In this document: positions 1-7,556 of the stretch, piece by piece | Position numbering within the stretch: position 1 is the first letter of the stretch | How the letters are laid out: every line of letters starts with the position of its first letter | NCBI GenBank assembly: GCA_041687475.1 | Contig: JAWLBW010000005.1 | Coordinates: 1 to 39,890 of the forward strand | Source: JAWLBW01 sp041687475 | GTDB lineage: Bacteria; J088; JAWLBW01 | Direction of reading: 5' to 3' | DNA length: 39,890 bases | Program-made: the position numbers and the translations under genes | Notes under the pieces: model-generated | Databases searched by the model: none | What the model was told of the DNA's origin: nothing | Seen by the model: only the letters and a program-made list of their open reading frames with translations

Positions 1-135
1 GGGTTCTCCGTCGTGAGCAACGACGGAGCCCAATGTAATTCAGCTCTCGATCAGATTGTGAATTTCGTCGATCGCCTCGGTCTCGCCGAGCTGCTCGACC
101 ATTCCCTCGAAATCCTCTCCATGAAGGAGGAGTGA
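1..135 (+). CDS. ylxP: DUF503 (YlxP-like) protein, C-terminal part
   Basis: This is the 3' end of a gene whose start lies outside the window; 44 codons are visible. The reading frame contains VVSNDGA, then a helix around LDQIVNFVDRLGLAELLD, and ends in LEIL..MKEE. That is the usual C-terminal pattern of the small DUF503/YlxP family. The family is commonly encoded next to rbfA, downstream of infB, and has been linked to ribosome or translation functions. An AAGGAGG inside its last codons (124-130) serves as the ribosome binding site for rbfA. The stop codon at 133-135 shares one base with the rbfA ATG. The family call rests on a short tail plus the neighbourhood. Confidence 0.7.
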   Translation, partial: GFSVVSNDGAQCNSALDQIVNFVDRLGLAELLDHSLEILSMKEE

Positions 136-488
136 TGGCGAACAGACGGGCCGTGCGCGTGGCCGATCTCATTCAGCGCATGGTAGGCGAGCTTCTGCTC
201 AACGAAATCAAGGATCCCCGCCTCGAACTGGTTACGATTACCGGCGTGAAGGTAACCGACGATCTGTCGTACGCCACCATTTACTTCGCCGCTCACGGCG
301 ACGAGGCCCGACGTGACGAGGCACTGCGCGGTTTCAACGCGGCGGCCGGCTTCATGCGTGCGTACATGCGGCGTGAAACCGACCTGCGCTATATTCCCGA
401 CCTTCGGTTCGCCTACGACGTCTCGCTCGATGAGGGCGAGAAGATCGAGCGGCTCCTTCGCGAGGTCCGTCGCAGTGACGAAGGGTAG
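135..488 (+). CDS. rbfA: Ribosome-binding factor A
   Basis: RbfA is a small KH-like protein that binds the 30S subunit and helps mature the 5' end of 16S rRNA. The 117-residue length is typical. Family hallmarks are visible: an N-terminal helix with RVADLIQRMVGELLL, the stretch IKDPRLELVTITGVKVTDD, then YATIYFA, and a C-terminal LRYIPDLRFAYDVS. The ATG at 135 was preferred over the in-frame GTG at 132 because the AAGGAGG at 124-130 lies 4 bases before the ATG but only 1 base before the GTG. It overlaps the ylxP stop by one base and the next gene by 14 bases, so translation is probably coupled. Confidence 0.92.
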   Translation: MANRRAVRVADLIQRMVGELLLNEIKDPRLELVTITGVKVTDDLSYATIYFAAHGDEARRDEALRGFNAAAGFMRAYMRRETDLRYIPDLRFAYDVSLDEGEKIERLLREVRRSDEG

Positions 489-1461
489 TCTCGAAAACGT
501 GGCTGCCCTACTGCGCGAAGCCGCCGAAGTGCTTGTCGTTTCCCATCGCGTTCCCGAAGGCGATGCCCTGGGATCGAGCCTTGCCTTGACGCTGGGCCTG
601 CGGTCGATGGGCAAGGGCGCGCGTCTTTTCAATGCCGACCCCTGTCCGCCGCGGCTGGCTTTTCTCCCCCGGGTTTCCGAGACGCTTGAGCACAGGCTTC
701 CGCGTGAGCGTTTCGACGCGGTCGTCATGTGCGACTGCGCCGAGCCCGAACGTATTGCCGACGGGTTTCCCGGTGGGGTCGAAAGCACGCACTGGATCGT
801 ACTTGACCACCATCGGACCGAGGCGCCCGATTTCGGCACACTGGTGGTGCAGGATGAAGAGGCGCCGGCCACCAGTGAAATGATTTTGCGGCTGTTCGAT
901 TTGCTCGGAATCGTACTTACCCCCGCTACGGCAACCTGCCTGTATACCGGATTGGCGGTCGATACCGGAAATTTCCGCTTTTCGAACACCACGTCGCGTG
1001 CCTTTCGTGCGGCGGCGCGCCTGGTCGAGGCGGGCGCCGATGCCCCCGGCATTGCCCGGCTTCTCTTCGAAGAGCAACCTGTTGCGCGCTTGCGGTTGAT
1101 GGCCCGCGTTCTCGATACGCTCGAACTGTCTGCGGGCGGAAACCTGGCCACGGTAAAGCTCACGCCTGCCATGCTGCGCGAAACCGGCGCGGTGGTGGAC
1201 GATGCCGATGGGCTGGTGAACTACCCGCGCTCGTTGGCCGGATGCGCCGTTGCCGCCCTGCTTTACGAGCAGGCGCCTGACTCGACCCGCGTCAGCCTGC
1301 GAACGAGCCTTGAACCCATCGATGTTGAATCGGTGGCCCGCTCCTTTGGTGGTGGTGGCCACAAGCACGCCGCCGGGTGCACCATTGAGGCGCCGCTTGC
1401 CGAAGCCGCCCGGCTGCTGGCCATCGAAATCGAACAGATGTTGGGCAGAGTCTCGATATGA
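475..1461 (+). CDS. nrnA: DHH/DHHA1 phosphoesterase, NrnA-type oligoribonuclease/pAp phosphatase
   Basis: The 328-residue protein has the two-domain DHH-DHHA1 architecture of NrnA, which degrades short oligoribonucleotides and 3'-phosphoadenosine 5'-phosphate in the cytoplasm. The DHH motif is seen as IVLDHHRTE. The C-terminal substrate-binding GGGGHKHAAGC (about residues 292-302) is intact. Motif I reads HRVPEGDALGS, with Glu28 where the family usually has a metal-binding Asp (H-x3-D-x-D); His24 and Asp30 are kept. The start is taken at GTG 475, which overlaps rbfA by 14 bases, because homology begins just after it. An earlier in-frame ATG lies inside rbfA and gives an unrelated arginine-rich leader. 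The stop overlaps the truB ATG (ATGA). Confidence 0.88.
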   Translation: MTKGSLENVAALLREAAEVLVVSHRVPEGDALGSSLALTLGLRSMGKGARLFNADPCPPRLAFLPRVSETLEHRLPRERFDAVVMCDCAEPERIADGFPGGVESTHWIVLDHHRTEAPDFGTLVVQDEEAPATSEMILRLFDLLGIVLTPATATCLYTGLAVDTGNFRFSNTTSRAFRAAARLVEAGADAPGIARLLFEEQPVARLRLMARVLDTLELSAGGNLATVKLTPAMLRETGAVVDDADGLVNYPRSLAGCAVAALLYEQAPDSTRVSLRTSLEPIDVESVARSFGGGGHKHAAGCTIEAPLAEAARLLAIEIEQMLGRVSI

Positions 1462-2348
1462 ACGGCGTGTTGCTCATCGATAAGCCCGCGGGCATGACCT
1501 CGCGCGACGTCGACAACCGCATTCGCCGCCGGGTCGGCCGCAAGGTGCGCGTGGGACACGCCGGCACGCTCGATCCGTTTGCAACCGGGCTTCTGCCCAT
1601 TCTTCTGGGCGAAGCCACCAAGCTCAGCGCGCACCTTACGGGTAGTCGCAAGACCTATCTGGCCGAGTTGTATCTCGGTGCCCGCACCGATACGGGCGAC
1701 TGCGATGGGCGCGTGGTTGAAGAAGCCCCGGTGACCACGCTCGTCGCCGAGGCGATACGCGAAGCCATGGCCGGCCTTACCGGCACGGTGCGACAGCGCG
1801 TGCCCGCTTTCTCTGCGGTCAAGGTCGAGGGGCGTCGTTTGCACGAGCTTGCCCGGAAGGGCGATTTGGATGGCATTGAACTGCCCGAACGCGATATTGT
1901 GGTTGATGCGTGGCGACTCGCGTCGTTCGCCGCCGATCGCATCGTTTTCGAGGTCGACTGCAGTGCCGGCACCTATGTGCGGGTGCTCGGCGAACAGCTG
2001 GCAGGGGCCTTGGGCACGCTCGGGCACTTGGTTGCCCTGCGCCGTCTTCGTTCCGGGAATCTGCGCGTCGAAGACGCGCTTCGCCTCGAGCAGGCGCTTG
2101 AAGCAGATCCGGCCGCATTGCCGGTCGTCGGCCTCGAAGACGTGCTCGAATACCCGACCGTGCGACTCGAGGCCGCCCGTGCGCGCCTCGTGCGCCATGG
2201 CAGAATTATCGAGGCCGACCCGCAGATTCCGGGCCCGGTCGTGCAGGCCCGCGATGAAGACGGGCGCCTCTTGGCCCTGCTCGAACGCAGGGCAGACCCC
2301 GACGGGGTCGAAAATTGGAAGGTTTTACGTGGTTTTCACTCGACCTGA
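1458..2348 (+). CDS. truB: tRNA pseudouridine(55) synthase TruB
   Basis: TruB isomerises U55 in the T-loop of most tRNAs. The 296-residue protein begins with NGVLLIDKPAGMTS and carries the catalytic block VGHAGTLDPFATGLLP, with Asp39 as the expected nucleophile. It continues with the family's KTYLAELYLGARTDTGD and QRVPAFSAVKVEGRRLHELAR. The C-terminus has a shortened PUA-like region. The ATG overlaps the nrnA stop by four bases (ATGA), so the two are probably translationally coupled. The order rbfA-nrnA-truB-rpsO-pnp is a common one in deltaproteobacteria. Confidence 0.96.
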   Translation: MNGVLLIDKPAGMTSRDVDNRIRRRVGRKVRVGHAGTLDPFATGLLPILLGEATKLSAHLTGSRKTYLAELYLGARTDTGDCDGRVVEEAPVTTLVAEAIREAMAGLTGTVRQRVPAFSAVKVEGRRLHELARKGDLDGIELPERDIVVDAWRLASFAADRIVFEVDCSAGTYVRVLGEQLAGALGTLGHLVALRRLRSGNLRVEDALRLEQALEADPAALPVVGLEDVLEYPTVRLEAARARLVRHGRIIEADPQIPGPVVQARDEDGRLLALLERRADPDGVENWKVLRGFHST

Positions 2349-2403
2349 GCCGGGTGGCCACGCGATGTCCGACGCTGCGAACAGAGGGTCGGCACGCCTC
2401 TTC

Positions 2404-2438
2404 GTTACCTTTACAGGTAACGGGGTAGGTGATAGACT
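2404..2438 (+). promoter_or_regulatory. Probable sigma-70 promoter of rpsO-pnp with overlapping dyad
   Basis: TTTACA (2410-2415) and TAGACT (2433-2438) are 17 bases apart. They match the consensus hexamers at 5/6 and 4/6. The transcript would start near 2445, some 35 bases before rpsO. A 6-bp inverted repeat, GTTACC (2404-2409) and GGTAAC (2416-2421), brackets the -35 hexamer and could be an operator. Placement is by inspection only. Confidence 0.55.
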
Positions 2439-2481
2439 GTTCGATTAAATTTCTACTTTATAAGGAAAGGAGTGCCCGCTC

Positions 2482-2751
<270 letters not shown>

Positions 2752-2772
2752 TGCGGAGTGTGAGGATACCGT

Positions 2773-4884
2773 ATGCTCTATACGCCCAAAGTTTTTGAAA
2801 CCCAGGTCGACGGAAAGACGATTCGTATTGAAACGGGTCGTCTTGCCAAGCAGGCCCATGGGAGTGTGCTGGTCTCGTGCGGCGAGTCTGCCGTTCTTGT
2901 AACGGCGGTTGCCGACGCGAAGACGAAAGAGGGCGTTGACTTTCTTCCGTTGACGGTCAACTACCAGGAACAGTCCTACGCGGCCGGTAAGATTCCGGGC
3001 GGCTTCTTCAAGCGTGAAGGTAAGCCGAGCGAACGCGAGGTGCTCACGAGCCGCCTCATCGATCGCCCGCTGCGTCCGCTCTTCCCCGAAGGCTGGCGCT
3101 CGGAAACGCAGGTCATCGCCCTCGTGGTGTCGGCCGATCCGGAAAACGATCCGGACGTGCTTGCCATGATTGGCGCCTCGGCCGCGCTGACCATTTCGGA
3201 CATTCCGTTCGACGGTCCCATCGGGGCTGTTCGCGTGGGCCGTGTCGACGGTAAATGGGTTGCCTACCCGACCCGCAGCGAGCTGGAAAACAGCGACGTG
3301 AACATCACGTTGGCGGCCAGCCGTGAATCGATCGTCATGGTCGAAGGCGGCGCCGACTTCGTGCCCGAAGCCGAGATCGTCGATGCCCTCGAATTCGGTC
3401 ACAAGTCGCTGCAGGCCATTATCGACCTGCAGGAAAAGATGCAGGCCGAACTGGGTAAGACCAAGCGCGAATTCGAATCGCCGAAGATCGACGAAGATTT
3501 GTACGCGAAGATCAAGGAGTTCGCCGGTGCCCGCGTGGCCGAGGCGGCGCAGCTTGCCGACAAGGGCGAGCGCCGCGAACGTCTCTCGCAGATTCGCGAC
3601 GAAATCGTTGCAGAGTTTGCCGGTACCGAAGAAACGGCCGAGCTGGTCGGCACCGTCAAGGACCTGTACGAAGAGCTTAAGTACCATACGGTGCGGCAGC
3701 TTATTCAGCAGGGTAAACGCATCGACGGTCGCAAGCTGAATGAAATCCGGCCCATCGTTACCGAAGCCGGCGTTCTGCCGCGGGCCCACGGTTCGGGTCT
3801 CTTCACCCGGGGCGAGACGCAGGCGCTCGTCGTGACCACGCTGGGCACCAGCGACGACGAGCAGCGTATCGATTCGCTGGTCGGCGACTTCACCAAGAAG
3901 TTCATGCTGCACTACAACTTCCCCCCGTTTTCGGTGGGTGAAGCGCGTCGTTTCGGTTTTCCGGGTCGGCGTGAAATCGGCCACGGTGCTCTTGCCGAGC
4001 GTGCCCTGCGCCCGGTGCTGCCGACCGAGGGCTTCGACTACACCATTCGTATCGTCAGCGACGTACTCGAAAGCAACGGTTCGAGCTCGATGGCGTCGGT
4101 CTGCGGCGGCACGGTCGGCCTGCTCGACGCCGGTGTGCCCATCAAGGCGCCGGTTGCCGGCATTGCCATGGGACTCATCAAGGAAGGCGACGACTTCCTG
4201 ATTCTGTCCGACATCCTGGGCGATGAAGATCACCTGGGCGACATGGACTTCAAGGTCTGCGGCACGGCCGAGGGCGTTACCGCCCTGCAGATGGACATCA
4301 AGGTGGCGGGCGTTACCCGTGAAATCATGCAGCGCGCCCTTGAACAGGCGCGTGAAGGCCGGCTGCACATCCTGGGCAAGATGGCCGAATGCATTTCCGA
4401 ACCGCGCGCCGAGCTCTCGCCGTACGCGCCGCGTCTCACGACAATCAAGATCAATCCTGATAAAATCAGGGACGTCATTGGTTCGGGTGGTAAAACGATT
4501 CGCGGAATCGTGGCGGCCACCGGCGCCAAGATCGATGTGGAAGACGACGGCACGATTCGCATTTTTGCTGCCGATCAGACCAGCACCAACAAGGCCGTGA
4601 AAATGGTCAAGGACCTCACGGAAGACGCCGAAGTTGGTGCCCTGTACATGGGCAAGGTGCGAAAGATCATGGACTTCGGCGCCTTTGTCGAGATTTTGCC
4701 CGGGACCGATGGTCTCGTGCACATCTCGCAGCTGGCGAACGAGCGGGTCGAGAGGGTCAGTGATGTCCTGAAGGAGGGCGATGAGGTTCTGGTCAAGGTG
4801 CTCGGCATCGACAACCAGGGCAAAATCAAGCTCTCGCGCAAGGAAGCGCTCGACGCTTCGGCCGAGCAGGCCGTCAATCGGTAA
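2773..4884 (+). CDS. pnp: Polyribonucleotide nucleotidyltransferase (PNPase)
   Basis: PNPase is a trimeric 3'-5' phosphorolytic exoribonuclease and degradosome component. At 703 residues it has the full domain set: a first RNase PH domain (about 10-140), an all-helical linker (about 150-290), and a second catalytic RNase PH domain (about 310-540) with FTRGETQALV and SNGSSSMASVCGG. A KH domain follows (about 555-615) with the loop IGSGGKTIRGI, then an S1 RNA-binding domain (about 620-690) with VRKIMDFGAFVEILPGTDGL. It follows rpsO by 21 bases with a GAGG-type ribosome binding site. No terminator is seen between it and the M16 peptidase gene. Confidence 0.97.
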   Translation: MLYTPKVFETQVDGKTIRIETGRLAKQAHGSVLVSCGESAVLVTAVADAKTKEGVDFLPLTVNYQEQSYAAGKIPGGFFKREGKPSEREVLTSRLIDRPLRPLFPEGWRSETQVIALVVSADPENDPDVLAMIGASAALTISDIPFDGPIGAVRVGRVDGKWVAYPTRSELENSDVNITLAASRESIVMVEGGADFVPEAEIVDALEFGHKSLQAIIDLQEKMQAELGKTKREFESPKIDEDLYAKIKEFAGARVAEAAQLADKGERRERLSQIRDEIVAEFAGTEETAELVGTVKDLYEELKYHTVRQLIQQGKRIDGRKLNEIRPIVTEAGVLPRAHGSGLFTRGETQALVVTTLGTSDDEQRIDSLVGDFTKKFMLHYNFPPFSVGEARRFGFPGRREIGHGALAERALRPVLPTEGFDYTIRIVSDVLESNGSSSMASVCGGTVGLLDAGVPIKAPVAGIAMGLIKEGDDFLILSDILGDEDHLGDMDFKVCGTAEGVTALQMDIKVAGVTREIMQRALEQAREGRLHILGKMAECISEPRAELSPYAPRLTTIKINPDKIRDVIGSGGKTIRGIVAATGAKIDVEDDGTIRIFAADQTSTNKAVKMVKDLTEDAEVGALYMGKVRKIMDFGAFVEILPGTDGLVHISQLANERVERVSDVLKEGDEVLVKVLGIDNQGKIKLSRKEALDASAEQAVNR

Positions 4885-4910
4885 CACCTGGGTGAGTATT
4901 TCGGAGGGGC

Positions 4911-6170
4911 GTGTTTAAGAAAACGCAGCTGGAGAACGGGCTTCGAATCGTAACGGAAGAAGTATCTTCCTTTCACACGGTCACGCTGGGCATTCACGTG
5001 GCCGTGGGATCTCGATTCGAAGAGGGTGGTGAAGCGGGATATTCCCATTTTCTTGAACATATGCTCTTCAAGGGCACGCCCCGTCGCACCGCGCCGCAGA
5101 TTGCGCGTGAGATCGAGGCCGTGGGTGGTTTTCTGAACGCCTTTACGGCCCGCGAGTACACGAGCTATTACTGCAAGGTGCTCTATGAGCACTTCGAAGG
5201 CGCGGTCGATCTTCTCACCGACATCTTCCTGAACTCGACCTTCGATGGCGAAGAACTCGAGCGCGAACGTGAAGTCGTCAAGGAAGAAGTTCGCATGGTC
5301 GACGACATTCCAGACGATCTGGTCGTCGACCTTTTCTATCGCAATCTTTTCGGCGAGCACCCGCTCGGACGATCCATTCTCGGGTCGTTCGAGTCGCTCG
5401 ACGGATTGACCCGCGACAGCCTCATTGACTACCAGAAGAAGCACTACCGCCCGAACAACGTGGTCATTGCCGCGGCCGGTCGGGTCGACCATGATCGCCT
5501 GGTCGAGCTTGTCTCACGCGCCTTCGAGGGGGTCAACGGTACGGCCAGCCGGAACTATGCGCCGCCTCTTCGCGGGGGGCGCCGCGCCTTTGTGCATCAC
5601 AAGGCCACCGAGCAGAGCCATATCTGCATCGGCACGACTACCTACGGTTACGCCGATCCGCGCCGTCTTCCGCTTCTTCTTCTGAATACCGAACTGGGCG
5701 GGGGCATGGGCAGCCGGCTGTTTCAGGAAATTCGCGAGAAGCGGGGCCTGGCCTACCAGGTCGGTTCGCACAGCGCATCCTTTCTCGATACGGGCGTGCT
5801 TGAAATTTTTCTCGGAACGGCAACCCGCAACGTGCAGGAGGCCGTCGAGGTCTGCCTCGGCGAAGTCGAGAAACTGCGCCGCAATCCGCTTACCACAAGC
5901 GATGTAGAAGCGGTCAAGAATCAGCTCAAGGGCGCCCTGCTCATGTCGCTCGAAAGCAGTGACAGCCGCATGGGGCGGCTGGCACGCAACGAGGTCTACC
6001 TGGGGCAGTTCGTGAGCGTAACCGAGCTCATCGACCAGATTAACGCCGTTACCGCCGACGATGTCGCCAGGGTAATCGACGAGGTCCTTGATCCTGAAGC
6101 CATGACGCTTACCGTGCTCGGCGACGGCGAGAACATTCGCCTGTCTTCCTCATTCGAAACCGTCGTATGA
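4911..6170 (+). CDS. M16 family zinc metallopeptidase (pitrilysin/processing-peptidase type)
   Basis: The 419-residue protein is a one-chain M16B peptidase. The inverted zinc motif HFLEH (within YSHFLEHMLFKGTPRR, about residues 46-61) supplies two histidine ligands and the catalytic glutamate. The downstream Glu ligand is expected in EREREVVKEEVRM (about residue 120). The C-terminal half carries GLAYQVGSHSASF, typical of the non-catalytic repeat. It starts with GTG at 4911, preceded by GGAGGGG at 4903-4909. This gene commonly follows pnp in proteobacteria and Bacillota. Its substrates are not known from sequence. It overlaps dut by four bases (ATGA). No signal peptide is seen, so it is probably cytoplasmic. 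Confidence 0.92.
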   Translation: MFKKTQLENGLRIVTEEVSSFHTVTLGIHVAVGSRFEEGGEAGYSHFLEHMLFKGTPRRTAPQIAREIEAVGGFLNAFTAREYTSYYCKVLYEHFEGAVDLLTDIFLNSTFDGEELEREREVVKEEVRMVDDIPDDLVVDLFYRNLFGEHPLGRSILGSFESLDGLTRDSLIDYQKKHYRPNNVVIAAAGRVDHDRLVELVSRAFEGVNGTASRNYAPPLRGGRRAFVHHKATEQSHICIGTTTYGYADPRRLPLLLLNTELGGGMGSRLFQEIREKRGLAYQVGSHSASFLDTGVLEIFLGTATRNVQEAVEVCLGEVEKLRRNPLTTSDVEAVKNQLKGALLMSLESSDSRMGRLARNEVYLGQFVSVTELIDQINAVTADDVARVIDEVLDPEAMTLTVLGDGENIRLSSSFETVV

Positions 6171-6622
6171 ACCTGACCGTTCCCGTGCAGGTTCTGCCGC
6201 ATGGCGAGGGTCTGCCGCTTCCCGACTACGCCACGGCCCAGGCCGCCGGCCTTGATCTGCTTGCCGCCGTTTCGGAAACGATCGTGCTTGCCCCCATGGA
6301 GCGGCGGATCGTTCCGACCGGTATTGCCTGTGCCATTCCGGCCGGGTGGGAGGGACAGGTACGGGCCCGTTCGGGGCTTGCGGCGCGACACGGGGTGACC
6401 TGTCTGAATGCCCCGGGTACCATCGACGCCGATTATCGGGGCGAAATCGGGGTTATTCTGGTCAACCTGGGAAGCGAGTCTTTTTCCATCGAACGCGGTA
6501 TGCGCATCGCGCAGCTGGTCTTCGCTCCGGTGGTGCGCATTGCCTGGCAGCCGGTTGCCGAACTCGACGAGACCCTGCGCGGCGAAGGCGGATTCGGCAG
6601 CACCGGGTTGACGACGACCTGA
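6167..6622 (+). CDS. dut: dUTP diphosphatase
   Basis: dUTPase hydrolyses dUTP to dUMP and pyrophosphate, keeping uracil out of DNA and supplying dUMP for thymidylate synthesis. The 151-residue length fits the homotrimeric family. Conserved motifs are present: AGLDLLA (I), RSGLAARHGV (II), GTIDADYRGEI (III, catalytic Asp near residue 87), ERGMRIAQLVF (IV) and the C-terminal arm GEGGFGSTG (V) that closes over the active site. The start ATG at 6167 overlaps the M16 stop. Confidence 0.96.
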   Translation: MNLTVPVQVLPHGEGLPLPDYATAQAAGLDLLAAVSETIVLAPMERRIVPTGIACAIPAGWEGQVRARSGLAARHGVTCLNAPGTIDADYRGEIGVILVNLGSESFSIERGMRIAQLVFAPVVRIAWQPVAELDETLRGEGGFGSTGLTTT

Positions 6623-6653
6623 AGCCCGCCTTCCACGCAGCCCTTGGTACGGC

Positions 6654-6659
6654 TATGAT
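6654..6659 (+). promoter_or_regulatory. Possible -10 element for the PHP phosphatase gene
   Basis: TATGAT (5/6 match) lies 25 bases before the ATG at 6684, in the only gap between dut and the PHP gene. No convincing -35 hexamer sits 16-18 bases upstream, so this is a weak call. Confidence 0.3.
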
Positions 6660-6683
6660 GGGGGAAGGGGAACTTCAGCAGCC

Positions 6684-7448
6684 ATGGGCAAGGTCGATCT
6701 TCACTCACATCTCATACCCGGAGTCGACGACGGCGTTCGCACCGTCGACGATGCGTTGCGTACCATTGAGGGGCTCATCGAGCGTGGTTACGACCGCCTC
6801 ATGACCACGCCCCATCAGGTCGAGTTCTGGCGACCCGCGACCGACGTGCTCGAGTCGAAGCTGCTTGCGTTGCAGGAAGAGATTCTGCGGCGCGGCTGGC
6901 CCGTGGTGCTGGGTATGGGGGCCGAGTGCCACCTCGACGAGGCCTTTCTCCGGCGCCACCGTGAAGGCAGGCTCTTGAGCTACGGGCTTGCGGGCCGGGC
7001 CCTTCTGCTCGAACTTTCGCCCTTCTCGCCGCCTCCCTTTCTCCGCCAGCTGGTTTTTGAGCTCAAGGCAGCGGGAATCGTTCCGGTCGTGGCCCATCCG
7101 GAGCGATACCCCTGGCTTCTTTCGGGTGATGGGCACGAGCGGGTACGTGGGCTGCGTGAAGGCGGCTGCCTCTTTCAGGTCGATCTGGGCAGTTTCGCCG
7201 GTTGCTACGGTCGTGAGGCCCGGCGCACGGCCCGTCGGTTGGTTCAGCTTGACGCAGTCGATCTGGTTGCGTCGGATCTGCACGGACCCGACAAGATTCC
7301 GGCCCTGGTCGACGATGGGCTTCGGGCTCTGGGCGAACTGGTGTCGGCTGCAACCCTCTTCGGGCTTACCGAAGAGCGCCCCGGCGAGATCTTCCGCGAT
7401 GCGGTTACCGGCCGCTGGGGGGGGAAGCATGCGACCGGTGGCGCCTAA
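6684..7448 (+). CDS. PHP-domain tyrosine-protein phosphatase (CpsB/YwqE type)
   Basis: The 254-residue protein opens with the metal-binding PHP motif DLHSHLIPGVDDG (residues 5-17). It continues with MTTPHQ, a conserved VAHPERYPW (about residues 136-144) and ASDLHG near residue 200. These are all features of the Mn-dependent CpsB/CapC/YwqE phosphatases, which dephosphorylate the tyrosine kinases that control capsule and exopolysaccharide export. No bacterial tyrosine kinase or capsule gene lies in the window, so the partner must be elsewhere. The gene sits between dut and the chemosensory cluster; a link to surface polysaccharide control is an inference. The ribosome binding site is a GAAGGGGAA about 11 bases before the ATG. 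Confidence 0.85.
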   Translation: MGKVDLHSHLIPGVDDGVRTVDDALRTIEGLIERGYDRLMTTPHQVEFWRPATDVLESKLLALQEEILRRGWPVVLGMGAECHLDEAFLRRHREGRLLSYGLAGRALLLELSPFSPPPFLRQLVFELKAAGIVPVVAHPERYPWLLSGDGHERVRGLREGGCLFQVDLGSFAGCYGREARRTARRLVQLDAVDLVASDLHGPDKIPALVDDGLRALGELVSAATLFGLTEERPGEIFRDAVTGRWGGKHATGGA

Positions 7449-7473
7449 AAGTCTGATTTCACTGAGCTTCAGC

Positions 7474-7503
7474 TTGCCGGTAAGCGATGGCTTCTGTTAC
7501 CAT
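7474..7503 (+). promoter_or_regulatory. Probable promoter of the chemosensory cluster (PATAN-REC gene)
   Basis: TTGCCG (7474-7479) and TACCAT (7498-7503) are separated by 18 bases, and TGT directly precedes the -10 as an extended -10 element. The start point would be near 7510, leaving a leader of about 47 bases before the ATG at 7557. Confidence 0.45.
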
Positions 7504-7556
7504 TACAAGGATATCCGGTTGCCTGACCTGCGCCGGTCGTAACGCTTAGTGAATTC

